Shown here in pieces: positions 1-9,006 of a stretch of DNA of 64,000 bases. The stretch lies in contig CP054185.1 of assembly GCA_015180985.1 (NCBI GenBank), positions 930,001 to 994,000 on the forward strand. Direction: 5' to 3'. The notes below the pieces were generated by a model. It ran no database searches. It was not told the DNA's origin and was given only the letters and a program-made list of their open reading frames with translations. Origin of the DNA: Flammeovirgaceae bacterium (lineage in GTDB: Bacteria > Bacteroidota > Bacteroidia > Cytophagales > Cyclobacteriaceae). The position numbers and the translations under genes were made by a program. How positions within the stretch are numbered: the first letter of the stretch is position 1; every line of letters begins with the position of its first letter.

Positions 1-1
1 T

Positions 2-1060
2 GTTGATCGCCCGGAGGATAGTCCGCAGAACCCCGAATGGCTTGAACAAAAAGTCTTGTTGAATGTGCTGGTAGAAGGTAAAAGCAGCCTGTACTTTACA
101 CAGGTTGAAAATAAAAGATACTTTTTTTGCCGTGAAGCAGCCGGTCTTATCATCCTGCTTTCACCAACACCTGCGGTAACCGATACAACAGCAAAATCAT
201 TTCACCTGCTTTTAAGAAACAGGTTTAATTGCCAGGGTAATCCTGACAGCTATTTTAGGTCACTTAAGTACGAAACGGCAAATCTGTCGGAATACTTCGT
301 TTTCAACAATCGCTGTCTCGGCCTGGAGGCCATAACTTACCCCGGCCTTGGTTCGCTGGTATGGGTGGGTGAAGCACAAAAAGTTCCGAAACAAGCGGCT
401 CGACCGGTTTCGGAAGGAAAGCCTGAATCACAAAGCATAATCACCGATAAACAAGAAAGTCCTGAGCAGAACACAGTACAAACCAGCACGAAGCGTAACT
501 GGCATTACATAAATGTGGAAATCAACCCGCTCATCAGGCAGGTCTTAAATTTCAGCGATGAATCCACGCCCACCAATAATCCGTTTCAGTTGCAATACGC
601 AGCCAACAACAAAACAACAGGGGTTGGATTTGCCGGGGCATTTAGCTATGCCCGCGAAAAATTTTCAGACAACAGTAACGGAAATGATTTTGAAACAATA
701 ACGAGAGATTTTGTACTCCGGCTTGGCTATGAACACAAACAGCAGGCAGGCACCCGGTGGATATATCTTTATGGCTACGACCTGTTGATTATAGGAGGCA
801 AGGAAGAAACCACGTTAGACAATTTTGGGGGAGGCATAACCATAACCACCAAACGAAGTGGCTGGGGTATGGGTCCCCGGGGCGGTATTATGTTTCAGTT
901 GGCCACCCAGGTGTTTATCGGAACTGAAGTAAGTCTTTATTACTCCTCGGTGGTCCGAACGGAAGAATTTCCAGATGTACCCGAAACTAAACAGCGGACT
1001 CAAAAAATAGAAGTAAACCTGCCGGTAGCTATTTTCCTCGGAATCCGACTGGGTAAGTAA
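2..1060 (+). CDS. Outer membrane beta-barrel-like protein, 5' end cut by window
   Basis: The frame is open to the window edge, so the true start lies outside; the TTG at 56 is only the first internal start-like codon. The N-terminal part (about 110 residues) contains a conserved-looking segment, VLVEGKSSLYF followed by a short cysteine-containing stretch. I associate this with uncharacterised Bacteroidota envelope proteins. After a low-complexity linker (about residues 125-165), the last 180 residues alternate polar and hydrophobic residues with many Gly and Tyr (YLYGYDLLIIGG, GWGMGPRGGIMF), as expected of an outer membrane beta barrel. The protein ends in Lys, not the usual terminal Phe. Membrane location is inferred and no function can be assigned. 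Confidence 0.6.
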   Translation, partial: VDRPEDSPQNPEWLEQKVLLNVLVEGKSSLYFTQVENKRYFFCREAAGLIILLSPTPAVTDTTAKSFHLLLRNRFNCQGNPDSYFRSLKYETANLSEYFVFNNRCLGLEAITYPGLGSLVWVGEAQKVPKQAARPVSEGKPESQSIITDKQESPEQNTVQTSTKRNWHYINVEINPLIRQVLNFSDESTPTNNPFQLQYAANNKTTGVGFAGAFSYAREKFSDNSNGNDFETITRDFVLRLGYEHKQQAGTRWIYLYGYDLLIIGGKEETTLDNFGGGITITTKRSGWGMGPRGGIMFQLATQVFIGTEVSLYYSSVVRTEEFPDVPETKQRTQKIEVNLPVAIFLGIRLGK

Positions 1061-1189
1061 CTATTTCGCACGATCGTATCAGGTCAATTAGCGCAAGGAC
1101 CCTCAATTATTTTTCCTTTTTTCTGATCAACATCAGTGCAATGATTACCCGTCTGGTGTAAAATTTTACCCTCATAAAAAGGAAGATGT

Positions 1190-1858
1190 ATGAAATTTGA
1201 AAAAATTCATAACAAAGGTCAGGCCCGGTTGTTTGAAAATCCATTTCTGGAAATGCTTACCAAAGCCCACCCGCTGGTAATCTGGGGTATGTATTTACCT
1301 GTAATTTTTTACCTGCTGTATTACAGCCTCACCATGCTGCAATTTTCAGGAATACGCATTACCGTAACATTTTTTGCCGGTATGTTTTTCTGGACATTTT
1401 TTGAATACCTGGCGCACCGGTTTATTTTTCATCTGGTTCCAAAATCAGAAACGGCCAGAAGAATGGTTTACATTCTGCATGGAAACCACCATGAATTTCC
1501 ACGCGATAAACAGCGCCTGTTTATGCCACCTGTGCCCAGCCTGATCATCGCTTCTATAATTTTTGGAGTAATGTTTCTGATTATGGGTAATTATGCCACC
1601 ATGTTCTTTCCCGGTTTTATGCTGGGCTACCTGCTTTACGGAAGCATGCATTACGCTATTCATGCATGGAGCCCTCCCTTCCGCTGGATGAAAGGCCTGT
1701 GGCGAAACCACCACCTGCATCATTATAAAAATGAACACATGGGTTTTGGCGTCAGCTCTACCCTCTGGGATCACGTGTTCGGCACGATGTTCGACTTAAA
1801 AAATGAGAAGGAGGACAAAGAAAAGGTAATGGAGCTGATGTATGGGCCGCGCAGTTAA
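1190..1858 (+). CDS. Fatty acid hydroxylase superfamily membrane protein
   Basis: A 222-residue integral membrane protein with hydrophobic segments at about residues 30-50, 56-75 and 115-155. It carries the di-iron histidine clusters of the fatty acid 2-hydroxylase/sterol desaturase family: H76-x4-H81, H97-G-N-H100-H101, H154 and H158, and H174-H175-L-H177-H178. The probable reaction is O2-dependent hydroxylation of a membrane lipid acyl chain. Because Bacteroidota carry sphingolipids and hydroxylated fatty acids, a 2-hydroxy fatty acid product is plausible but inferred. A purine-rich AAAAAGGAAG stretch precedes the ATG. The gene converges on the site-2 protease gene and the two overlap by 4 bases at their 3' ends. 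Confidence 0.85.
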   Translation: MKFEKIHNKGQARLFENPFLEMLTKAHPLVIWGMYLPVIFYLLYYSLTMLQFSGIRITVTFFAGMFFWTFFEYLAHRFIFHLVPKSETARRMVYILHGNHHEFPRDKQRLFMPPVPSLIIASIIFGVMFLIMGNYATMFFPGFMLGYLLYGSMHYAIHAWSPPFRWMKGLWRNHHLHHYKNEHMGFGVSSTLWDHVFGTMFDLKNEKEDKEKVMELMYGPRS

Positions 1859-2943
1859 TGATTCTCCTTCGCTTCACGCACCATTAAAAATTCAGCAACA
1901 TTTTCGGTATCAAGCATCCCGATAAGCGTGCTGGTTTTCAAAACCGGGGCTGCCGATTTTTTGGCGTTACGCAGATTAACCCAGGCTTGCTCAAGCGGCA
2001 TATCGGTGGTAAGCTCAATGAAGTTTTTATCCATCGCATCGGCTACTGCATTATGTGCCTTTCCTTCGCGCAAGGCTCGGATGATCTGATCGCGGTTCAG
2101 CGTTCCAACAACACGGGCGTCATCTACTACAATGAAGTTTTTGTTTTGCGAGGACAAAAGTTTATCAGAACTGAACTCGATGGAGTCGTTCGGATGAAGT
2201 ACAGGCACATCGCTCATCAGCGCATCGGCTACAGTAAAACCACTTAGTAATGATTTCGCCTCGGCAAATTGTGCTTCGGCCTGTGCGCCCAGGAAGATGA
2301 AAACACCGATAAAAATTAAAAACGGGTTGTTAAAGAAGCCGATAAACACGAATCCTACGGCCAGTAATTGTCCTACCGAGGCAGCTATGCGCGTAGCCAC
2401 ATGACGCTGAAATCTGAATGAAAGAAGGGCCCTGAACACTCGGCCTCCATCCATTGGAAAAGCGGGTATCATATTGAACACCGCCAGCCAGATGTTTACC
2501 ACCATTAACGAGAAAAGAAAGTTGTGGTGACTTAACTTACTTAAATCCAGTTCATCAATCAGGTTTGGATTTAGCTTAACTACCGGAAAAAGCAGGAGCG
2601 CAATAAGTACATTAACTGCCGGTCCGGCCAACGCAACAACGAGTTCTTCCTTAGGTTTTTCAGGCATCGATTCAAGTTGAGCAAGCCCACCAATGGGTAA
2701 CAAGGTTATGTTTCGGGTTTTAATGTGATATCGTTTGGCTGCAAGGGCGTGGCCCAGTTCGTGTGCGGTAACACAGGCAAACAGGGTAATAATAAACAGC
2801 ACACTCCACAAAATGTCAACCGGGCTCATTCCCTGCTTCAGATTGACAAATACAATCCAACCGATGAGGATGAGAAAAGTCCAGTGTACAAAAATCTGGA
2901 TGCCAGCTACTCGGCCAAGCGAAAGGGAATATTTCATATTCAT
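1855..2943 (-). CDS. Site-2 protease family (M50) metalloprotease with CBS domains
   Basis: A 362-residue membrane zinc protease. The zinc-binding HELGH motif is at residues 61-65 within a transmembrane helix, and the second metal-ligand motif NMIPAFPMDGG is at 157-167. Further hydrophobic segments lie near 22-40, 45-60, 105-122, 143-165 and 190-220. The C-terminal 130 residues form a pair of CBS modules, a known arrangement in S2P relatives (SpoIVFB/MJ0392 type) where CBS may sense nucleotides. The substrate is unknown; family members cleave transmembrane anti-sigma factors or other membrane proteins. A second ATG two codons in is an equally possible start. The gene overlaps the convergent hydroxylase gene by 4 bases. 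Confidence 0.9.
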   Translation of the reverse strand: MNMKYSLSLGRVAGIQIFVHWTFLILIGWIVFVNLKQGMSPVDILWSVLFIITLFACVTAHELGHALAAKRYHIKTRNITLLPIGGLAQLESMPEKPKEELVVALAGPAVNVLIALLLFPVVKLNPNLIDELDLSKLSHHNFLFSLMVVNIWLAVFNMIPAFPMDGGRVFRALLSFRFQRHVATRIAASVGQLLAVGFVFIGFFNNPFLIFIGVFIFLGAQAEAQFAEAKSLLSGFTVADALMSDVPVLHPNDSIEFSSDKLLSSQNKNFIVVDDARVVGTLNRDQIIRALREGKAHNAVADAMDKNFIELTTDMPLEQAWVNLRNAKKSAAPVLKTSTLIGMLDTENVAEFLMVREAKENH

Positions 2944-3069
2944 CGCGAGCGTAGTTAAATTGGAAACCGATAATGAATCTTAATTTACTAAAGATATGCA
3001 CCAACTGTGTAAATAAACGTGATAATTTCATTTCAGTTAGCTTACTTGTAATCCTATAAACAATCAGCA

Positions 3070-4401
3070 ATGAAGCATACGGCATTACTTACCCTGTTCC
3101 TGCTTTTGGCGGGCGGCATATCCCAGGCACAAATTAAGGCTTTGGTTGGCGGAACACTGATAGATGGATATGGCGGCAAGCCGCTTCAGAATTCAGTCAT
3201 CATCATTGAAGGCGAACGCATAAAAGCAATCGGACAAGTCGGATCAATTGATATTCCAAAAAATGCAGAAGTCATTTCCACCGAAGGCATGAGCGTTTTG
3301 CCCGGCCTGTGGGATATGCACGTGCACCTGATGATTAACGGGCACAGTGATTACACACACTGGGATAAAACCTATCTGAAAATTGCAAAAGATGTGATCA
3401 TGCCCTCATCGGCACACCAGCTTTTACTGGCCGGTGTTACCAGCGCGCGCGATTTAGGTGCACCGCTTGAAGCCAGCATTAACGTGCGCGATCGCATTAA
3501 CAAAGGAGAAATACCAGGCCCCACGATGTACATGAGCGGACCATTTATCCAGCACGAACCGTATCCGGGCACGGCCGAGTTTCGCTGGGGTGTTAAGGGC
3601 GAAGCCGATGCACGGGCTAAAGTGCAGCGCCTGGCTAAAGCCGGAGTGAATTGCATCAAACTTATTGATCAGGATGAAATGACGGAAGCAGAGTACCTGG
3701 CCGTGGTAGATGAGGCGCACAAGAATAAATTAAGGGTTGTCGCACACGCGCACCGCCCCGATGAAATACGCAGAGGGTTAAAAGCAGGTGTGGATTGTTT
3801 TGAGCATACCGGATTGGCTGCTGCGCCTGAATATCCGGCCGATATTATTGCCATGATTAAAGAGCGGACTGCGAAAATGAGTTTAGGCCCATTATTCTGG
3901 ACGCCCACCGTTGAAGGACTTTATAATTATGAATATGTGCGCGACAACCCCGAACAACTGGATAACACCAGCTGGCACCTGGGTTTGCCCGATTCGGTCA
4001 TAGCCGATATTAAGCAGTCGATTAAATACCCGGGCAGGCTTTCTTACTTCGGATTGAACCCATTGCGAAAACCAACACTGGAAACGAAGATTAAACAGTT
4101 GAAGGAGGCTGGTGTGGTGTTGCTGATAGGTACCGACAGCGGCATTCCGATGAAGTTTCACAGCCAGAGCACCTGGAACGAACTGGATGTATGGGTTAAC
4201 AAATTTGGCTTCGACCCGATGTACACTATTCGTGCGGCCACGTACTGGCCGGCCGTGGCGATGGGCGTAGAGAAAGATTTTGGAACCATCAGCGAAGGCA
4301 AGTATGCCGATATTATTGCCGTGAAGGGCGATGTGTTGCGGTATATCGCTTTGCTGCAACGTGTGGATATGGTAATTAAAAAAGGGAAACGCTATAAATA
4401 A
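3070..4401 (+). CDS. Exported amidohydrolase (imidazolonepropionase-like)
   Basis: A 443-residue protein with a signal peptide (residues 1-20, ending SQA). The metal-dependent amidohydrolase fold shows HVH at 84-86 (after GLWDMHVHL), a probable metal-bridging Lys in NCIKLID near 196, histidines in VAHAHRP and CFEHTG, and Asp356 in GTDSGIP. The C-terminal EGKYADIIAV strand is typical of the imidazolonepropionase/Xaa-Pro dipeptidase-like branch of exported amidohydrolases. It would hydrolyse a cyclic amide or peptide-like substrate in the periplasm; the exact substrate is unknown. It is followed after 18 bases by an M20 peptidase gene on the same strand, so the two probably form an operon for peptide or amide breakdown. 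Confidence 0.85.
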   Translation: MKHTALLTLFLLLAGGISQAQIKALVGGTLIDGYGGKPLQNSVIIIEGERIKAIGQVGSIDIPKNAEVISTEGMSVLPGLWDMHVHLMINGHSDYTHWDKTYLKIAKDVIMPSSAHQLLLAGVTSARDLGAPLEASINVRDRINKGEIPGPTMYMSGPFIQHEPYPGTAEFRWGVKGEADARAKVQRLAKAGVNCIKLIDQDEMTEAEYLAVVDEAHKNKLRVVAHAHRPDEIRRGLKAGVDCFEHTGLAAAPEYPADIIAMIKERTAKMSLGPLFWTPTVEGLYNYEYVRDNPEQLDNTSWHLGLPDSVIADIKQSIKYPGRLSYFGLNPLRKPTLETKIKQLKEAGVVLLIGTDSGIPMKFHSQSTWNELDVWVNKFGFDPMYTIRAATYWPAVAMGVEKDFGTISEGKYADIIAVKGDVLRYIALLQRVDMVIKKGKRYK

Positions 4402-4419
4402 ACTATAAACAAACCTGTC

Positions 4420-5865
4420 ATGATTAAAAAGTTCTTTCTCCTTTTGTTGCTGTTGTTTCTTTTTGTTGTTGGGATAGTATTGTTCAACACGTTTCAGTTT
4501 CAATCCAATCAACAAGCGGTTGAGTCCGTACCTGCGCCTGAATTAACAGAAGCATCCCTGCAACACTTTCAACAAGCGCTTTCTTACAAAACCATTTCCT
4601 ATGGCGATCCATCGTTATTTGACTCAACACAATTTTTAAACTTTCGCAAATTCCTTGAGGCAACTTATCCAAAAACCCATGAAATACTTTCACGTGAAAT
4701 TGTAGCGGGATATAGTTTGCTCTACAAGTGGGAAGGAAAAAATCCCGAACTGAAGCCCGTGGTACTGATGGCCCACCAGGATGTGGTGCCCATTGAAGAA
4801 GCCACCAAATCCATGTGGACAGTCGATCCGTTTGCGGGCGTGATAAAGGATAATTTTATCTGGGGGCGTGGCACTACCGATGATAAAATCAATGTGATTT
4901 CCATTATGGAAACGGTGGAGAAATTGTTAACCGAAAATTTTCAACCCGAGCGTACAGTGTACCTAGTTTTTGGCCACGATGAAGAAATTGGAGGAAAGGG
5001 CGCTACAGCAATTGCCAAACTTTTAAAGGATAGAAACATTGCAGCCGAATTTGTGCTGGATGAAGGCGGGCTGATTACAGCAGAAAAAGTTCCCGGGATG
5101 ACAAAGCCCATCGCCTTACTCGGCACTGCCGAGAAGGGATATCTTTCATTAAAATTATCGGTTAGCCTTCCGGGCGGCCATTCTTCTATGCCCGAAAAAG
5201 AAACCGCTATTGATGTTTTAGCTAAAGCACTAAACACGCTTCGCAGCAAACCCTTCGAACCGGAGTTTTCCGAACCGATGCATGGCCTTATAGAAAGTCT
5301 TGGCCCCGAAATGCCGTTTGTTCAGCGCATGGCGCTTGCCAATCCGTGGTTGTTCAAGAAAATGATTTTAAGCACGTACTCCCAAAGCAATACAGGCGAT
5401 GCGATGATCCGCACCACCATTGTGCCAACCATTATTGAAGCCGGCATTAAAGACAATGTGGTGCCCACGGTAGCAACAGCCGTTGTCAATTTCAGGTTGT
5501 TGCCGGGCCATACGTCTGACCAGGTAATTGAAGAGGTGAAAAAGAAAATAAACGATGAACGCGTTAACGTTGCGCCATTGAATAAAAATGTTTCAGAGCC
5601 ATCGCCCGTAACGCCAATAAATGGTTTTGGGTATCAGAAAATTGCCTCTACAATTAAAAAAAGTTATCCGCAGGTAATCACCTCGCCATTTCTGGTTATT
5701 GGCGCAACCGACTCCCGGCATTTTACGGAAGTGTCATCCAACATCATCAAGTTCAGCCCGATGATTGACCCGATTGGTTTTCACGGCATTGACGAACGCG
5801 TGAGTTTGGAGAGTTATAAAACAGCCTTGTGGTTTTATGAACAGTTGTTGAGGGATTTGAATTAA
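4420..5865 (+). CDS. M20 family metallopeptidase, carboxypeptidase S/PM20D1-like
   Basis: A 481-residue protein with an N-terminal hydrophobic anchor (residues 4-24), so probably tethered to the inner membrane or exported. Metal and catalytic motifs of the M20 family are intact: H119-Q-D121 (LMAHQDVVP), D154-D155 in GRGTTDDK, E188-E189 in GHDEEIGGKGA, D in VLDEGG, and the C-terminal histidine in GATDSRHF. The length and the long N-terminal extension match the carboxypeptidase S/PM20D1 branch, not the shorter dipeptidases. Predicted activity is release of C-terminal or N-acylated amino acids. It lies 18 bases downstream of the amidohydrolase gene and was probably transcribed with it. Confidence 0.88.
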   Translation: MIKKFFLLLLLLFLFVVGIVLFNTFQFQSNQQAVESVPAPELTEASLQHFQQALSYKTISYGDPSLFDSTQFLNFRKFLEATYPKTHEILSREIVAGYSLLYKWEGKNPELKPVVLMAHQDVVPIEEATKSMWTVDPFAGVIKDNFIWGRGTTDDKINVISIMETVEKLLTENFQPERTVYLVFGHDEEIGGKGATAIAKLLKDRNIAAEFVLDEGGLITAEKVPGMTKPIALLGTAEKGYLSLKLSVSLPGGHSSMPEKETAIDVLAKALNTLRSKPFEPEFSEPMHGLIESLGPEMPFVQRMALANPWLFKKMILSTYSQSNTGDAMIRTTIVPTIIEAGIKDNVVPTVATAVVNFRLLPGHTSDQVIEEVKKKINDERVNVAPLNKNVSEPSPVTPINGFGYQKIASTIKKSYPQVITSPFLVIGATDSRHFTEVSSNIIKFSPMIDPIGFHGIDERVSLESYKTALWFYEQLLRDLN

Positions 5866-5873
5866 ACACAAAT

Positions 5874-5910
5874 TCTCTGTGCTCTTAGTGTAAACTTTGT
5901 GACCTCTGTG
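5874..5910. repeat. Short intergenic tandem-like repeat (CTCTGTG units)
   Basis: The 91-base gap between the M20 and S9 peptidase genes holds four degenerate copies of a 7-base core at roughly 10-base spacing: CTCTGTG (5875), CTTAGTG (5884), CTTTGTG (5895) and CTCTGTG (5904). Similar text is, from memory, common between genes in Bacteroidota genomes. No function is known. Confidence 0.45.
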
Positions 5911-5956
5911 GTTTTGCATTTAGTAAGCTTTAACCGAAATAAATTCAAACACCGAT

Positions 5957-8029
5957 ATGAAAAAAGTAAGCCTTCTTATCGCACTGCTCATTACACTATC
6001 TGCAGCATTCGCCCAGGTCACGATTGATAACCTCCTCAACGTACCCTTCCCTACAAACCTCACCGCCAGTAGCGATGGCAAGCGTATTGCCTGGGTGTTT
6101 AATGATCAGGGTGCGCGTAACATTTACGTGGCCGATGCACCTGATTTCACTCCGAGAAAAATTACCAACTACAATCAGGATGACGGACAGGAAATAGCAT
6201 CGTTGCAGTTCACGAACGATAATGCGAAAATCATTTTCATACGCGGAGGTGCACCCAACAGCGCAAATGAATTACCCAACCCCATTGCGTTACAGCCCAG
6301 CGTTGATCGCGCCATCTGGATGATGAATGTGGATGGCAGCGATTTGAGAAAGCTGGCCACCGGCTTTTATCCCAAACTTTCACCCGATGGAAAATCATTG
6401 GCTTATTTAAGCAGCGGCCAGGTGTGGCTGGTTAAACTCGATTCAGCAGGCAAGGGCAAAAAGCTTTTCCATTCGCGCGGCACGCAAAGCAACATGCGCT
6501 GGTCGCCCGATGGCCGTAAACTGGCTTTTGTGAGCAGCCGCACCGACCATTCGTTTATTGGTGTTTATGATTTTTCAACCAACACCCTTCAGTTTCTTGA
6601 CCCAAGTGTTGATCGGGACGGTAATCCGGTTTGGTCGCCCGATGGAAAGCAAATCGCTTTTATCCGCACACCCAATGTACGCAACCGCCTGCCCTTTGTT
6701 CCGGCACGTGAAGGCCATCCCTGGTCTATACGTGTTGCTGATGTAAGCACCGGAACGGCAAAAGAAGTTTGGGCCGCTAAACCCGGCAAAGGCAGTGTGC
6801 TGCACACCGGTATTCCGGTAGGGGATAATATGCTTTGGTGGATGGCCGACCGCCTGGTGTTTCCGTGGGAGCGCGGTGGCTGGCAACATCTGTACTCGGT
6901 TTCCATAAACGGAGGGGAGGCGGTATTGCTTACCCCGGGCGATGGCGAAGTGGAATCAGTTGATGTGGCGCGTGACGGAAAGAGCCTCATTTATGTAACC
7001 AACATTGGCGACATTGACAGGAGGCATATTTTTAAAGTGGCCGCTACCGGAGGTAAACCACAACAGCTTTCAACGGGCGATGGCATTGAATACTCACCGG
7101 TTGAAACAACAGCCGGATTGGTTTGCCTTCGTACCGATGCCACTACGGCCGCCTGGCCGCATGTAGTAGCAGCCAACGGACAATCAAAAATGATTGCGGC
7201 CGATTTATTCCCTAAAACTTTTCCTAAAAAAGATCTCGTAACCCCGCAGGCCGTGATGATCACAGCTACGGACGGAATGAAAATCCCAGCACAACTATTT
7301 CTGCCGAAGAGCGCCAAGGCTGGCGATAAGCGGCCGGCTGTGATCTTCTTTCATGGCGGCTCGCGCAGGCAAATGGTGCTGGGGTTTCATTACAGTCAAT
7401 ACTATCACAACGCCTATGCACTTAACCAATACTTTGCCAGCCAGGGTTATGTGGTGTTGTCGGTAAATTACCGTAGCGGTATTGGGTACGGATTGGATTT
7501 TCGTGAAGCGATTGATTATGGTGCAGCCGGTGCCAGCGAGTATCGCGATGTGGAAGGTGCGGGGTTGTACCTGGCACAACGCCCCGATGTTGATCCGAAG
7601 AAAATCGGGCTATGGGGAGGTAGTTATGGTGGTTACTTAACGGCCATGGGCCTGGCTAGGGCATCCGATTTATTTTCTTGCGGTGTGGATATTCACGGTG
7701 TGCACGACTGGAATATGGTGATCCGGAATTTTGTGCCTTCCTATCAGGCCGAAAAGCAACAGGCTTTTGCGCGCCTTGCTTTTGAATCGTCACCCATGCA
7801 TTTTATCAAAGGCTGGCGCTCACCGGTGTTGCTCATCCATGGCGATGATGATCGCAATGTGCCCTTCAGTGAAACGGTAAGCCTGGTCGAAAACCTGCGC
7901 GAACAAGGTGTGTATTTTGAGCAATTGATTTTTCCGGACGAAGTGCACGGATTTCTGCTGCACAAAAACTGGTTAAGTGCCTATAAAGCTTCGGCCGATT
8001 TCTTCAAGCGTATGTTTGATAAAAAGTGA
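5957..8029 (+). CDS. Exported S9 family serine peptidase (prolyl oligopeptidase fold)
   Basis: A 690-residue protein with a signal peptide (residues 1-20, ending AFAQ). The first 420 residues form a beta propeller with repeated PD40/WD40-like units (SPDGKSLAY, SPDGRKLAF, SPDGKQIAF). The C-terminal alpha/beta hydrolase carries Ser556 in GGSYGGY, Asp632 in HGDDDRNVP and His664 in EVHGF. This is the architecture of S9 peptidases (acylaminoacyl peptidase/DPP-like) that cleave short peptides in the periplasm; specificity cannot be read from the sequence. The stop overlaps the GTG start of the next gene (GTGA), so the two are probably translationally coupled. Confidence 0.9.
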   Translation: MKKVSLLIALLITLSAAFAQVTIDNLLNVPFPTNLTASSDGKRIAWVFNDQGARNIYVADAPDFTPRKITNYNQDDGQEIASLQFTNDNAKIIFIRGGAPNSANELPNPIALQPSVDRAIWMMNVDGSDLRKLATGFYPKLSPDGKSLAYLSSGQVWLVKLDSAGKGKKLFHSRGTQSNMRWSPDGRKLAFVSSRTDHSFIGVYDFSTNTLQFLDPSVDRDGNPVWSPDGKQIAFIRTPNVRNRLPFVPAREGHPWSIRVADVSTGTAKEVWAAKPGKGSVLHTGIPVGDNMLWWMADRLVFPWERGGWQHLYSVSINGGEAVLLTPGDGEVESVDVARDGKSLIYVTNIGDIDRRHIFKVAATGGKPQQLSTGDGIEYSPVETTAGLVCLRTDATTAAWPHVVAANGQSKMIAADLFPKTFPKKDLVTPQAVMITATDGMKIPAQLFLPKSAKAGDKRPAVIFFHGGSRRQMVLGFHYSQYYHNAYALNQYFASQGYVVLSVNYRSGIGYGLDFREAIDYGAAGASEYRDVEGAGLYLAQRPDVDPKKIGLWGGSYGGYLTAMGLARASDLFSCGVDIHGVHDWNMVIRNFVPSYQAEKQQAFARLAFESSPMHFIKGWRSPVLLIHGDDDRNVPFSETVSLVENLREQGVYFEQLIFPDEVHGFLLHKNWLSAYKASADFFKRMFDKK

Positions 8030-8688
8030 AATCCATAAGTCAACAAATACTCAGCTATGTTTCCGGGACAATTGTTGAGAAACGACCAAGTGCAGTAAGC
8101 GGAGAATTGGAAGTATGGTATCAAAACGGAACGCATGTTCTGCACTCTCCCGATGCAAATTATTCGTTCGACACGCTGCATAAAATATTTCAAAAGACGT
8201 TTAAAAAATTTGAAGTAAAGAAGCGGAATCCAAAAACTGTTTTAATTCTTGGATTTGGTGCAGGCAGCGTAGCCAGTATTTTGTGTGATGAACTGAAGCT
8301 TTCGCCTGAAATTACCGGTGTGGAATTTGACCCCGTAGTAATTGATCTGGCAAAAAAATATTTTCAGCTTAACCGGCATGAAAAGCTTTCGATACACATT
8401 GCCGATGCAGCAGCGTTCATTCAGCAAAGCAAGTCAACTTACGATTTGGTTGTAAGCGATGTGTTCATTGATAAACAAGTACCTGAAAGTGTTGTACAGA
8501 AAGCGTACGCAGAAGATTTGGTACGGCTTACGGCCCGGGACGGTATGGGCATGATGAACTGGATTTGTGAGACAAAAACACAGCACCGCTTAAGGACATC
8601 CATGGAGGCATGGCTGAGGAGTTTGGCAACGAAAACGGAGGTGTACCGTGCCTCCTCCGTCAATTATTTGCTTATTTGGTATCGATAG
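8026..8688 (+). CDS. Spermidine synthase-like class I methyltransferase-fold protein
   Basis: A 220-residue Rossmann-fold protein. The SAM-binding motif I is LILGFGAGSVASIL near residue 73, followed by an acidic residue at the end of strand 2 (GVEFDP) and DAAAFI/DLVVSDVF further on. It resembles the spermidine synthase superfamily proteins that lack the N-terminal tetramerisation domain. A real aminopropyltransferase is therefore not proven; a methyltransferase role is equally possible. It starts with GTG overlapping the stop of the S9 peptidase gene by 4 bases, which argues for coupled translation, although no shared pathway is evident. Confidence 0.72.
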   Translation: MKSISQQILSYVSGTIVEKRPSAVSGELEVWYQNGTHVLHSPDANYSFDTLHKIFQKTFKKFEVKKRNPKTVLILGFGAGSVASILCDELKLSPEITGVEFDPVVIDLAKKYFQLNRHEKLSIHIADAAAFIQQSKSTYDLVVSDVFIDKQVPESVVQKAYAEDLVRLTARDGMGMMNWICETKTQHRLRTSMEAWLRSLATKTEVYRASSVNYLLIWYR

Positions 8689-8709
8689 AAAATCTTAATC
8701 AAAACAAGT

Positions 8710-8934
8710 ATGGCAACAACGAAGATTACAGTAAACAGCAACGGTTCATTACGGGTTGAAGGCGATTTTGAGCTTGTTGATATGCAAGGCAAGGCCTATG
8801 GCTTGCAAGGCCGAACACTGGTATCACTTTGTCGATGTGGCCGCTCCAACAACAAACCGTTTTGCGATGGCTCGCACAAGGGGCATTTTGATCATGAAGC
8901 CAAGGCATTTGATTTGCCCACGAAAAAGGCATGA
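8710..8934 (+). CDS. CDGSH iron-sulfur domain protein
   Basis: A 74-residue protein with the 2Fe-2S ligand set of the CDGSH/mitoNEET family: C41, C43, C52 and H56 in CRCGRSNNKPFCDGSH. A single CDGSH motif without a membrane anchor is typical of small bacterial members, which are thought to transfer clusters or electrons in the cytoplasm. It lies 21 bases after the methyltransferase-like gene and 72 bases before marR on the same strand. Confidence 0.9.
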   Translation: MATTKITVNSNGSLRVEGDFELVDMQGKAYGLQGRTLVSLCRCGRSNNKPFCDGSHKGHFDHEAKAFDLPTKKA

Positions 8935-8958
8935 TGGGACAAAAATTCCAACAAATAG

Positions 8959-8970
8959 TATGCACGCATA
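8959..8970. promoter_or_regulatory. Candidate MarR operator, TATGC-AC-GCATA
   Basis: A 5-2-5 inverted repeat (TATGCACGCATA) lies 36 bases before the marR start codon, in an AT-rich stretch that should hold the promoter. MarR dimers bind inverted repeats of this size and commonly autoregulate. The assignment is inference from position and symmetry. Confidence 0.4.
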
Positions 8971-9006
8971 ACAAATATTTCTATATTCGTATCCCTTTCG
9001 GGGATT

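Noticed and set aside
3892-4515. 207-codon minus-strand open frame
   Set aside because: Antisense to the amidohydrolase and the start of the M20 gene; low-complexity N terminus from the complement of a signal sequence.
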